From the NCBI RefSeq assembly GCF_051106095.1, contig NC_135783.1, positions 305,723,322 through 305,787,321 of the forward strand: a DNA stretch of 64,000 bases. The letters are read 5' to 3'. Shown here one piece after another: positions 1 to 10,194 of the stretch. The position numbers were made by a program, and so were the translations under genes. The first letter of the stretch is position 1, and each line of letters opens with the position of its first letter. The DNA is from Pogona vitticeps (Eukaryota; Chordata; Lepidosauria; Squamata; Agamidae). Under the pieces are notes generated by a model that was not told the origin of the DNA, did not search any database, and saw only the letters and a program-made list of their open reading frames with translations.

Positions 1-199
1 CCATTTTACCTTCCCACCATGGTGGTACCTATTTATCTACTCGCATTTGCATGCTTTTGAATTGCTAGGTTGGTGAGGAGCTGGGACAAAGTGACGGGAG
101 CTCACTCCATCGTGTGGATTCGATCTTATGACTGCTGGTCTTCTGACCCTGCAGCACACAAAGGCTTCTGCAGTTTAGCTCACAGCGCCACCATGTCCC
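1..199 (-). mobile_element. Sauria SINE, cut by window edge
   Basis: This is the tRNA-derived head and middle of a Sauria SINE on the minus strand. It matches, nearly base for base, the more complete copies at 11740, 17061 and 32159: the shared landmarks are the GTGGCGC start (read on the minus strand near 199), the GATTCGATCTTATGACTGCT stretch (118-137) and the TATTTATCTACTC stretch near 31. The BovB-like 3' tail lies to the left of the window. Such SINEs are non-coding and are copied by LINE enzymes. Confidence 0.9.
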
Positions 200-203
200 T
201 ACA

Positions 204-1380
204 AACTGTCTACATTATCATATATTTCTACCGGTCACATGGAGCTTTTTGGCAGACAACAGGGTGTGTATGTATGCCTCAGTGGTTCCAATCCTATAAC
301 TAATGCTGTACTCTGAACTTAACAAGGGAAGGACCCACCATAACTACTACGGGACATAGCAGAAGCCTCCTGAACTAGTGGAAAGCATTGTGAGTACAGC
401 TGGGCATCTCTCAGGCAATGATGTACAGCTGGCCAATTCTTTATTTCCAGAAGTATTACACTGCAAACTTGCTGATGACAATAATTTCTAACTTTTTAAT
501 TTGTTTTTAATTTTTATCTATATTTTAGGTATGTCCATAATTTTAAGTTGTGGAACACTATCATATGAATAGTGAAAGAGAAGCCTGGCTCTTTCCTCTT
601 ACCTATTCATAAACAGTCCTTCTCATTACAGCTGCTGCTGATGAGGAATAAACACAAAGTGGTATAAAGACCTTCTGCAGGTTCTCTCAAAGATTGGTCT
701 CTCGGAGGTTAGCAGTCTGACAGCACCCCAGCATACTTTTTGGTTCCAAGAAGGCAGGAAGTGTAGTTTAGTGATCTCTGCCATGTAAAAAGAAAAAAAA
801 AAACCAGGACTGAACAAAATACTTCATTCCTACTGTTTCTTTAGTATTTCTTACCTATTAGATCGCTCCCATTGTTTCCTGTTGAGGACCAGCATCACTT
901 TGATAAGTAGGGGCTTGGTCTTGCCTGAACTCAGAAGAGCCACTGCATTGTTGGAAAAAAAAATTAAGAAAAGGGCCATGTAGTCCCCAAAACAATACAA
1001 ATGCAGGATAAGACCACTAAAAAAATTGATACCTTGATAAGACCACTAAAAAAACTGAGCAAACATCAGACCATGAGCTTTTGATGATCATTCATTTTCT
1101 TCAGGCTATGCAACAGCAGTCCAGAAAATTATATATTTTTATTAGAGTCATAACGTTTCATGGTCATTGTTGATACCATGTGAACTTCATTGCTGCCGGT
1201 TGTTAAACCTCCCTTCTAGCTGAATCCTTAGAGTACTTCCAGGTCACCTGGCTAAGATTTTTGCTCTGCTCCTGTGGGCAAGGTCAAGGGCCTGAGTACA
1301 TACCTGCCAACAGGCTTAATATATAGATGGTGGGGTTTGAGGTACAGCCTTGTAGACCAGCCAAAGAAGATGAGGGACAG
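204..1380. other. unannotated AT-rich interval
   Basis: I see no gene or recognisable element here. The only local structure is a 29-bp tandem duplication at about 1004-1062, where GATAAGACCACTAAAAAAA occurs twice. The short open frames in the interval (longest 77 and 63 codons) have no recognisable domain. Confidence 0.5.
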
Positions 1381-1389
1381 GGCTCCTGT

Positions 1390-1484
1390 ACTTTTAATGG
1401 TTGTACCTAATTGGAAATTTCAGCAAATGTAGTCAGGCAAATTACATTTGCTAAAGTTTACTCTTCCATACTGCTGTTAAATAT
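1390..1484. repeat. short foldback repeat (MITE-like)
   Basis: The segment 1418-1432 (TTTCAGCAAATGTAG) is nearly the reverse complement of 1441-1456, and 1393-1405 pairs with 1468-1481. The two nested arm pairs form an imperfect palindrome of about 95 bp, as in small non-autonomous DNA transposons. No target duplication was identified, so the boundaries are approximate. Confidence 0.4.
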
Positions 1485-1624
1485 AGTCATTGTGTCCTTT
1501 GTTCCATGTGTCCATGTGATACAACAGGACATCAGGGACAAGGGGATATCCTTATCTCTCTATCCCTCATAAGCTGAACGTACATTAAGGGCAGAAAGGG
1601 CATTTCAATGACTACTTCTACTTC

Positions 1625-2735
1625 TACATTAGGCATCCTTCAGTCTCAAAAGACTATAATAACGTGCTCTGTATGAAGGACTTGGAACAGCATCTAGTGT
1701 GGCTGAGAAGGCCAATTCAAGAGTGACAATCCCTTCCACACTGAAGACAAATACAATCTGTACCCCATCTGATTTTGTTGCTTTTGTGACTGCCTCTTTG
1801 CCTCGGCCTGCTGGACAAGGGTCTCTTCAAATTGGGAGAGGCCATGATGCACCGCCTGCCTCCAGGCTGAACGCTCAGATGTCAGGGTTCCCCATCTCTT
1901 GAGGTCCATTCCTAAGGCCTTCAGATCCCGCTTGCAGATATCCTTGTATCGCAGCCGTGGTCTCCCCCTGGGGTGATTTCCCTGCACTAATTCTCCATAC
2001 AGGAGATCTTTTGGAATCTGACCATCAGCCATTCTCACAACATGCCCAAGGCAACGTAGACATTGCTGTTTCAGTAATGTATATATGTTAAAAATTCCAG
2101 CTCGATATAGGACTATTCTGTTTGGAACTTTGTCCTGCCAGGTGATACCAAAAATGCATCGGAGACAACGCATATGGAAGGTGTTCAGCTTCCTCTCCTG
2201 CCATGCACAAAGGGTCCAGAACTCACTGCAGTACAGGAGTGTGCTCAGGACACAAGCTCTATAAACCTGGATCTTGGTATATGTTGTCAACTTCTTATTT
2301 AGCCATACTCTCCTTGTGAGTATTGAGAACATGGTATCTGCTTTCCCAATGCGTTTATCCAGCTCAACATCTAGGGAGAAAGTGTCAGAGATTGTTGAGC
2401 CAAGGTACGCAAATTCATGAACAACCCCCAATTCTTGCGTGGACGATGGTAATAGAGGGAGGTGAGTCCACGCCCTGGCCCATGACTTGTGTTTTCTTCA
2501 GGTTGATTGTTAGACCAAAGTCTTGGCAGGCCTTGCTAAAATGATTCATGAGTTGTTGGAGGTCTTCAGCAGAGTGGGCAACAATGGCTGCATCCTCAGC
2601 GAACAGGAAGTCCTGCATGCATTTCAGTTGGACTTTGGTCTTTGCTCTCAATCTAGAGAGATTAAAGAGCTTTCCATCTGATCTAGTCCGGAGATAGATG
2701 CCTTCTGTTGCAGTTCCAAAGGCGTGCTTCAGCAT
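1625..2735 (-). mobile_element. LINE 3' half (reverse transcriptase C-terminal part), clade unassigned
   Basis: Two overlapping minus-strand frames (2735-2415 and 2431-1694) read as the end of a non-LTR retrotransposon polyprotein. The first has LQQLMNHFSKACQDFGLTI followed by LKKT, the region after the catalytic box; the box itself reads FAEDAA where the usual form is FADDA. The second has AYLGSTIS, a conserved WTLC block, an FHMRCLRCIFGITW stretch and RMADGQIPKDLLYGEL near the C-terminus. A frame change lies between about 2415 and 2431 because both frames stay open across the overlap. The copy is 5'-truncated, lacks the endonuclease, and ends near 1625 beside a CTACTT-type short repeat (1612-1626). 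The motif pattern differs from the L2, CR1, RTE and R4 relics elsewhere in the window. A dead transposon copy is the only reasonable reading. Confidence 0.8.
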
Positions 2736-2825
2736 TACTTGTAGAAATCTGCTTGTAATCTTTGTTCCACCATGTAGAACTTCCCTTTTATTCCAAAAGT
2801 ACCAGAGAGTTATAGGCGTTCATAT

Positions 2826-2956
2826 TGGATAGGGCTTGAGCATCTGGCTGCAGAGCCAGAGGTTTGGAGTTCGATTCCCCACTCTTCCTCCTTGACAGGA
2901 GCTGGACTTGATGATCCATAGGCTAAGATCCTTTCCAGCTCTGCAGTTCTAAGATT
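2826..2956 (+). mobile_element. tRNA-headed SINE with CR1-like tail
   Basis: The head carries a tRNA-like promoter: an A-box-like start, GCATCTGGCTGCAGAGCCAG, then a B-box-like GTTCGATTCCCC at 2868-2880. The 3' part reads GATGATCCATAGG, then CTTTCCAGCTCTGCAG and TTCTAAGATT, which resembles the CR1 3' end (TTCTATGATT type). A sister copy is at 56748-56885 and an antisense one at 31270-31425. Confidence 0.75.
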
Positions 2957-2969
2957 GTTTGTTTGTTGT

Positions 2970-3610
2970 GGATCCCAGATTTTAGAATACCTTCCCCACA
3001 GTAAAAAATGAAAATGAAAGTAATGTGGCACCTTAAAAACTAGCATATTTATTTACATGTACTATTTTGTATTTGATTGTAATGTAATTGATTACAAATC
3101 TCAGAAAAGTAACTCACATTGCAATTTTAAACAGAAATTAATTCTGCTACTCCCTGTTTTTCTGAACCTTTTAATTCCTTCCTTCCTTCCATATCTATCT
3201 TAAAAGGTTTTTTAAAGGGCTTAAATTTTAAACAGTCCCCAGGGTATGTCTAAGTCCATCACAGACAGAACAGTTGTGCAAATCCATTATGTATTTGGAG
3301 GTTTATATTGTGCAGACTCTGTAGATTCTGGTCATTGGTTCCATATGCAAGTTAAAGGTTCCCATAACAAAACCCACAAGCTGCAACCTTGACTCAGGTT
3401 ATGGCCTCCTGTAGCCTTCTAAAAAGCAATCAAAGAACCGCCCATTTTGTCTGTAATTTAAATACTTAAAATAAAATACGTATTAATAGGTATAACTTGT
3501 TTTGGCAGAGGGAATACAGCCTCTCCATCTCATGCTTCCAATTATATAGTCTATTTGATTTTAATATTGGCAATCTAGTGATGTACATGTGTACCGTCCT
3601 CTCTTTGATT
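2970..3610. other. unannotated AT-rich interval
   Basis: I recognise no gene, RNA or mobile element here. There is a palindrome-like GTAATTGATTAC core near 3082 and a short CCTT run at 3178-3190. Confidence 0.5.
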
Positions 3611-3614
3611 GGTT

Positions 3615-4200
3615 GAAGCATATATTTGTGATAAACAGATCATTGGCTTCACAGAACGCCATGAGTAGTTCTCCTGCTTCTTCTCTGACCCCTAAGACCA
3701 AAATTTTCCAACAACATTTGTTTCCTACTTTTGGGCTTCAGTCGCCTATGACTATAAGCATGTCTTCTTTTCATGTTTGATCAATTTCCTCCTAGATGCT
3801 TACATAAAAGTTTTAAATTTCGTCTTCTTCAACATCTGTAGTTGGAGGATAAACTTGAATGATGGTTATGTTGATTTATTTTCCCTACAATCTGGTTCAT
3901 ATATCTTGGTCAGACCTTGTATTATAGACTCTGTTACATCTTTCCTCAATATTAGAGCTACTCCATTTATTCTGGGTTTGTCATTTCCAGAGTAAAAGAT
4001 TTAGCTGTCTGACTGAAAATGTCCCATTCCAGTCCATTTTAGTCATTGAAACAAAGCACTGCAATGTTTATATATTTCATTTCTTACTTTATGGTTTTCA
4101 CTTTATTTTGATCCATGCTCCTCATGTTCCATGTTCCAGTTGTATGTGTTGTACAGCACTGGACTTTCCTTTCACCTCTGTGCATATCGTCCACCAGACA
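3615..4200 (-). mobile_element. RTE/BovB-like LINE, endonuclease-domain relic
   Basis: Read on the minus strand this is the N-terminal apurinic-type endonuclease region of an RTE-clade LINE. Recognisable blocks, in order from 4150 down to 3640, are TGTWNMRSMDQ, MDWNG (family form LKWTGMG), ITIIQVYPPTTDVEE, MLIVIGD (family form IIGDWNAKVG) and LGVREEAGELLMAFCE. The blocks are in several frames with many stops, so it is an old, dead copy. The reverse-transcriptase half is absent. It may come from the same lineage as the RTE 3' ends at 20440, 40440, 44995 and 63290. The endonuclease family nicks target DNA to prime reverse transcription. Confidence 0.75.
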
Positions 4201-4211
4201 TCCTTTCAGCT

Positions 4212-4640
4212 TTAATCTACTTGTGTCAAAGATCTTCCACAAGCATCACCTTCACCTTCTGATGTTGCCCAGTACTTACTCTCCAGAGGCTGCTCCTCCC
4301 CATCACCATTGGAACTATCTATTTCTTCTGCTGACACAGCCTTTAGTCCTGAAGAGGGTAGATGCATTTTAGTCTGGTGCCTCAGCTGTAAAAATTCCAT
4401 CTTGGGTGACCCTGCTAGGACTCCAAGCTCATAACAGCGTTCAGCTTTACTCTCAGCTTCTCTGACAAACTCAAATCCCCTCACCATATTAAAATGCCCA
4501 TCCAAGAAGGAGTCAATATCCACTAATGGCTGCAAAAAAGAGGTGTGACATACATAGCTAAAATATTCATGAATCAAATCTGTTTTACACTCACCTGTTC
4601 TTCTGCGCTTCCTGCCAACAGCAGCTGAAAACCTGGTCAC
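4212..4640 (-). other. open frame of 142 codons, unknown, just 5' of the RTE relic
   Basis: This minus-strand frame is longer than the 60-90 codons typical of chance frames here. It starts MTRFSAAVGRKRRRTGEC, has a basic cluster near residue 10 and an acidic Ser/Glu-rich C-terminal third. I recognise no domain. It lies directly upstream, on the same strand, of the RTE endonuclease relic, so it could be that element's 5' region. A CAG/GTGAGT donor-like match on the minus strand near 4592 makes a host exon conceivable, but nothing else supports one. Confidence 0.25.
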
Positions 4641-5155
4641 TAAAGGAAAGATAAATGCACACTGTACTGGTTTCGAGGTGTAATTCTATGAGGATTAAAA
4701 AGAGGAGTGGGGATGGGGGAAACCCTGAGGGAAAAAGAGGAAAATGCCCAAAGGAGATGTTTGAATGCAAGCCAGTTCATTTCCCTCATAAGAGACAGCA
4801 GCAGGTGGGGAGGCTGTTGTATTGCAGATTCCCATCTGTAGTTTTATACTGATTATGAAGCTTGGCACATTCCAACAAGGATTTTTCAATCAGCAATCCA
4901 GGTTTTTCTGTAAGATTTATTTTATTTGTCATGATGTCAGTAAGAAGGGGAGGAATGAAACCATCTGAAAAGAGTTTCCTTTATTTTGTTTGTGTTTTGA
5001 ATGGCATTTTGAAAAGGAGCACTCTCAGATGCCCTAGTAAAATGCAATGTGACTTTTAAAGGTTTACAGTTCAGTACTGGAAATATAAATCCCACTGTGT
5101 TCAATCAGATTTACTCCTGGGAAAGGGTGTGTAGTACTGCAACCATATAGCATAG
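4641..5155. other. unannotated interval
   Basis: No gene or element is recognised. The segment near 5095-5140 (GTGTTCAATCAGATTTACTC) resembles a motif I associate with reptilian interspersed repeats, but I cannot name the family. Confidence 0.4.
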
Positions 5156-5159
5156 TTCT

Positions 5160-5395
5160 ATAGTAGCTTAGGGAGTTGTTATCTTACCGCAGAAACAGAG
5201 TTTGGAAGTTTGATTTCCCCACTGTACCTCCAAAAGGAAGGGTCAGCTTATGTAGCCTTGAGCAAGCTGCACAGTCTGAATATTTTATACCTAAAACAAA
5301 CAAACAAACAAACAAACAAACAAACAAACTGAAATGGGTCACCATAAACCAAAATCAACTTGACCGCACACTATTATTATTATTATTACTTTGAA
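5160..5395 (+). mobile_element. tRNA-headed SINE with RTE-like tail, interrupted by an AAAC microsatellite
   Basis: A degenerate tRNA-like head (GTAGCTTAGGG, then GAAGTTTGATTTCCCC with a B-box shape) is followed by a middle with AGCCTTGAGCAAGCTGCACA, and a tail reading GGGTCACCATAAACCAAAAT then CAACTTGACCGCACA at 5337-5370, ending in ATT repeats. An (AAAC)n tract of about 35 bp (5297-5330) has expanded within it. The tail matches those at 12715, 27945 and 59535. Confidence 0.65.
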
Positions 5396-5541
5396 GCCCC
5401 ACTACGCTCAAGGGCTTTCTGTCTTAAAGCTTATCCTCACACCTGTTTCTAGTTGGGCTAAATAAGATCATTATGCCGCTTGGTGTAATCCTTGCATCCA
5501 AATGGCATACAGAGCTCAGGCAACCCTATCTGGCCTGCTGT

Positions 5542-6072
5542 TAATTTGCCAATATCATGAAGTGGTTTAAGAAGAGAGCCACTTCAGGATATTGGAAAAT
5601 TAAAAATTTCCTCAGCTCCATGGGAGAGCCAAGGAAGCCATTTTTATTAATAATTAATCCAAAAATATTGTTGCCCCGCCTTTCTTTTCGAAAGGACCCA
5701 AGGCGGTTAAGTGTATTAGGTCAGCACTTATGTGCTGCATCACTTTAAAAAAAAAACCAAATGGAAGACTCTCCCAGAAGCAGGAGAAGAAAGGAGAGAG
5801 CAATTAGGGGATTTTTGATTGGTTTTGTCAACCAGCTCTTGACCAAAAGAGAAAAGCAAACAAAAATCTCCCTCATTGGTCTCCTCCCACTTCTGGGAAG
5901 ATGTTTTCCATTTGGCTCTTATTTTTTCAAAATGGTGCAGCTCATATGCACTGACCTAACACCTTTTTAAAAAACTCACTTCCCTGGCACTTCTATGAAG
6001 CCAAGGGAATGTTAATTCACTGATATCCTGAAGTGGCTCTCTTCTTAAGCTATTTCAAGATACTGGCAATTG
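5542..6072. mobile_element. foldback DNA element (about 530 bp) with hairpin inside each terminal repeat
   Basis: The left end (5542-5605) and right end (6013-6072) are inverted copies of each other; both contain TTAAGAAGAGAGCCACTTCA or its complement. The complementarity continues inwards: 5712-5745 pairs with about 5935-5970, and 5757-5790 (CCAAATGGAAGAC) pairs with 5884-5917. The left terminal block is itself a hairpin: 5549-5565 (CCAATATCATGAAGTGG) and 5579-5595 (CCACTTCAGGATATTGG) pair with one mismatch. A non-autonomous DNA transposon is the likeliest class. The left arm also holds an inserted L2-type fragment. No coding capacity or clear target duplication was seen. Confidence 0.6.
5640..5726 (-). 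mobile_element. antisense L2-type 3' fragment inside the foldback element
   Basis: TTGCCCCGCCTTTC followed by AAGGACCCAAGGCGG is the antisense of the L2-type 3' untranslated end seen at 15335 and 43790. It is missing from the opposite arm of the surrounding foldback element, so it probably inserted into the left arm. Confidence 0.55.
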
Positions 6073-6079
6073 ATATGAA

Positions 6080-7735
6080 GGATAGCTAGAAATGAACTGA
6101 AACCAAGCAATCCTACTATGACCAAAAAAGTACAAGCCCCTGACGGCCCAAAAAAGTGCAGGAAGGACTGTTCTGAGGGTGAGGTGGTTTGCCTCATAGT
6201 GAACATAGGTTTGTCCTCATGCTTTCTGTTTCTCACACATGAAATAACCAGATACTATAAAATACTGTGATGCAACTTGGTTGGTGAATTGCAACCCAAC
6301 CTTATTTATGTTTAGTCATAAGTCACAATGAATTGTGTATTAATTTAGCTAAAGTACATGTGCTCTTAATTGCAGCCATCAGCTTTAAAGGTAAGTATCA
6401 CTATATGTGTGCAGATTTGTGATTTTGGACTGTAAATCAAAAGATTCCCCAAGAAGCTGTGTAGCCCAAAAACACAAACCTGCACAACTAAATATCACAT
6501 TTATGCATGTGTGTCCAATCCATATAATTAAGTGGCAAACAGTCGTTTGCTATGAAGCACCCTGAAGTTTAATTAATTAAAACTGAACTGTACTTAGCTG
6601 CATTTTCCTTATCAAGCTCTCTCTAAACATGCCATTACTATTCCATTTACTTTTTCTCTAATTCTCGGGCATGAAGCATTTTAGTTCAATGTTCTGTGGA
6701 AATTAACACGATATGCTTCCTAGGTATGTATTTGAAGTGCAAATTGTACTGACAAGAACTACAGTCGCTCTGGCAAAATGCTGACTCATCTATGTTTATC
6801 GTCAACATATTTTATTTATTTGCTACTTAAGGCCATCCTTATTTTAGTTCACATGATGCTGTCTACTCAGTGTTGTGCTTGATATTTTGGGAAACAATTT
6901 CCCGCACCAATAAGCAAAATACTTTCATTTTGTTTCATATATCTAACGTTGACAAGTGAACTGCACAATCATTTCAGTGTAAACAGACCCCTTGGAGTTG
7001 TGCTCTACTTTGTATTATGCCTACATGTTCAACAAGGCAAGTAGAATATATTGTTATGACCGAAAGAAAGTATTCTCAAGGAAACAGGGTTGTCAGACAT
7101 TTCCTTCCCAGGGTTTTCTCTATACAGATTTTTCCCACCTATTTGGCAGATGCTGGCAGAGAAGAAGTTTCCACCTAGCTCGGAGAACATTTCAAAAATG
7201 CCTTAGATCCAGCTTTATAAAGACATTTGTGAATTTCCATCAGAAATAGTACAATGTGCATGTGTTTTGGTTCTGGCCTCTCCTAAGTTGGAGGCAGCTG
7301 GAGATGCAAGATACCAGCAACCAGAGCTTCAAAATTAATTTTCAAAAAGCAAGATCTTAGCATTACCTTTTTTTTTCAAATTAATCTTCACTATTTTCCC
7401 CCTTGGCCAAAATCCTGTTGTATAGTTACCCTGGCAGAAGGGTAGATTGCCACTAATGCATAACTTGGATTCCTGATCAAGCCAACCAATTGGGATCCAA
7501 GTGTTAATTGCTTGTTCGTTAGCAGCAGTTTACCGCTGTTAGTTGTGCCATTTCCCTTCCACTGGCATAAACTATGAAAAAAAATTTCACGTGTACTATT
7601 TATTTTACTTATTTTAAAATACAAAAATGGTAAACCCTCCCCAGATGACCCCATTTAAGACCAGCAAGGTTGTCTCATCACTTGCTTAATGAACACAACT
7701 ACTCCTTCATTATCTCCTAAAGTAATGTGTTGTAA
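6080..7735. other. unannotated AT-rich interval, candidate conserved non-coding DNA at 6500-6800
   Basis: I see no repeat or gene. The portion 6500-6800 is free of recognised repeats and of simple sequence, and has the even, AT-rich, homeobox-site-like texture (TTTAATTAATTAAAAC at 6568-6583) common in vertebrate regulatory DNA. That is an impression only; alignment would be needed to establish conservation. Confidence 0.3.
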
Positions 7736-7740
7736 GTGCA

Positions 7741-8406
7741 TGTGATTGGGTTCTTTTGAAAGGGTTGACAGTTCCTCGCTTTTGGTGGGAAGAAGGGACT
7801 GAGACAGATTTAAACAAACGTTTTCTTCAGCTTTATTAACTGGTGTTGTATTAATCATGAGACCAACAGGGTCAAGGTTCTGGTAACTGTCCGAACTAGT
7901 CCAAATAGAATCTCTTCCCAAAGGTGAGTCACTCACTGCAGTGCCGGTCCGAATCTCTCACTATCAGTGATCTTGTGGAGAGGAGCACTACTCATCGCAC
8001 ACACTGTCCCACAACATGGGTGACGCACCCAGTCTCCTTCCTTCAGAGGGGAATTGTACTCTGGACCTTGACGTGTCATTTTCTTCCCACGACCTTGCCT
8101 GCGCGGAAACACAATTACTGTCAATTCAAGAGTTTCATACCTAGTCTCTCCTTTCCCTAGGTATCTCAGGGTCAGGCAGCAAATCACCTACTTTTAGGTT
8201 TGTAAAGCCTTTCAACAAATCCCGTGCTTAATTATATTTTTGTTCACTTTGATCTACTTCAATAAAACCTTTCTTCTTCTCATACTCCCTTTTCCATTCA
8301 CTCCCGAAAACTCTATATCCTTCCTCTTTTATACCCTCCTCCCACATGGATAGTTTTAACTCCTCCCCTTTCTTTCCTTCTCCCTCCTCTACCAGACAAA
8401 TCTCTA
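7741..8406 (-). mobile_element. LTR of the same retroelement family as 47125-47912 (solo or partial), fossil
   Basis: Read on the minus strand it follows the LTR at 47125-47912: GGTATAAAAGAGG (TATA-like, about 8325), a block corresponding to GGAGACTGGG and CACCCATGTTG around 8020, AATAAAG near 7830, and an end resembling AAGAACCCCATTACA. It lacks about 100 bp of the 5' end relative to the other copy and abuts an L2 tail at 8410. No internal region is recognisable next to it. It is an old copy, and open frames across it are not genes. Confidence 0.7.
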
Positions 8407-8409
8407 TGT

Positions 8410-8470
8410 TCTTTGATTGATTGATTGATTGATTGATTGGATTTTTATCCTGCCCCTCTAGACCATTTTG
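8410..8470 (-). mobile_element. antisense L2-type 3' tail with GATT repeat
   Basis: Six GATT units (8416-8439) precede TTTTTATCCTGCCCCTCTAG, the antisense form of the L2-type 3' terminus (CTAGAGGGGCGGGGTAAAAAT) also seen at 13040 and 15250. Confidence 0.65.
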
Positions 8471-8787
8471 TCCTCTGTTATCAAGCTGGGTCTACTCTCT
8501 ATCTCTTTCTGATTAACATTTTTCTCCTCTCTGGGTGGTCTTGACATTGAGGACGGCACACTTGCCTCCTGATCTCCTTCACAGTGCATTACTTCCAGGT
8601 TCTGCAAAAGTCAAGGGTATACTTTGGAGAGGAAGGTTCTCTCCTTCACCCACTCAGGTTTCAGATCACATGTATTTATTAACAGCATCTATACCACTGG
8701 AGATAAAAACGAACTACAATATATTTTCTTAAAATATACTACATTGAGAAAAATTAACACTGAATACATTCAACAACAGGCCTTTCC

Positions 8788-8868
8788 TTAGACTGACTGC
8801 AAAAGATTAGCAAGGGAATCTCATTATCTGAAAAGATTCCCTTGATAATCTTTCTACTGTCAGTCTAA
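8788..8868. repeat. 81-bp hairpin (34-bp arms)
   Basis: TTAGACTGACTGCAAAAGAT (from 8788) continues to GCAAGGGAATCT, and is mirrored by AGATTCCCTTGATAATCTTT to CAGTCTAA at 8868, with a loop of about 11 bases near 8823. The arms differ at only a few positions. It could be a small MITE, or a transcribed hairpin. Confidence 0.55.
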
Positions 8869-8869
8869 A

Positions 8870-9816
8870 AATCAAAGCCAGAGCGAAGTGTGAAATTCTC
8901 CTGTGGTGTTGTTCCAAACTATGCCCAGCTTACCTCTCTTCCACTGCTGGGTTTGGGGTAGCAGTATTTCTACGAGTATTAATGCTGTTTTGGAGGGCCA
9001 TGATTCCACATGGCACTTAATACAATGCTGTAATTACTGTATAAATCCAGTAAGCCTCTGGGCCATAGAGCGAAGTGTAGCTATCTTCCCCATAAATTGT
9101 CCAATTTCAGTTAAAAGACTTATTCCATAACAAGTGTGCTTTGAAAGCTGGCAAAAGAAAAGGAGGAAAAGGGCATTTTATTGCAGCACTTTAAAGCCTA
9201 ATAGAATTGTTTCAGAGCAAGCATAAATCATAGGTCCATACTACACTATTAGCATTTACAAAGAGTTAGGCAAAATGGAAAACCTTATATCAAAATTGTT
9301 CTACAAGTTGTTGTTTTTTCAGAAGATATCAGAGTGCTCTGCTTAGAAACCAAAGCACAGATGCTCTGCTCTCATATTGAAGGATTTGGGATGGTTCTTC
9401 ACATGAGATCTTGTGTCTAGCTTGTCTTTTGGCAGCTTTTGCCATGCATACTGCCAACCAATAAGTCAGATTTTTTTCAGCATGGCAGGAAGAAGCAACA
9501 GCAGGATGAATTTGTCAACAGGAAATAAAGATTTATGTTGTTGCTACTAGGAAAGATCTAAATCACATGTATGCAGCTTTCAAAAGGGTAGAAATTCCAA
9601 AATGTCAGAAGACTTTTAACAGATTTTAGTTGTTCCAAATGCACAGCCTGTGTTACTTATTTGGTAAAATATCATGTACCTCTAGATTGAAGCAGTAAAA
9701 GTGTAAATCAAAAATCCACTTTTGGATGATAGTAGCTCTAATAATGACTTGCTTTTGTACTCCAGAAAGCCCTAACACACAGGAATAAATCAACAAGGTA
9801 TTGTGCTACAAGCCTA

Positions 9817-9867
<51 letters not shown>

Positions 9868-10190
9868 CTCTATCCATAAGCTGTATGAAATACATAAGCT
9901 TCTTTCAAACTCAGAAAAGTATAAAAATCTGGTATGGAAATCATTACATCACAATCTTTTAAAAACACAGTTATAAACAAAATCACTGTCTTTTAAATAT
10001 ACAGATTTCCAGAACTCATGCATATTGACATTTTAAATCAATGATTATATTTATATCACAAATTATACTTAGGTTTATTAATCTGCTTTCCATGTATATG
10101 CAGATGGATCTTTGCTCTGAAAAGCTCTTATTATCTTATCCTTAATATCCTTTCTAGAGAAATATATATAAGGCAAATATATATCAGGCA
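8870..10190. other. unannotated interval
   Basis: No gene or interspersed element is recognised. It contains the CT microsatellite listed separately. Confidence 0.45.
9819..9866. repeat. (CT)n microsatellite
   Basis: An uninterrupted CT tract of about 48 bp runs to CTCTCCCCTC. Confidence 0.95.
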
Positions 10191-10194
10191 AAAT

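Noticed and set aside
7655-8187. Frames of 93 and 84 codons on the minus strand
   Set aside because: They fall in the antisense LTR fossil; similarity to the frame at 47340 is due to both being the same LTR.
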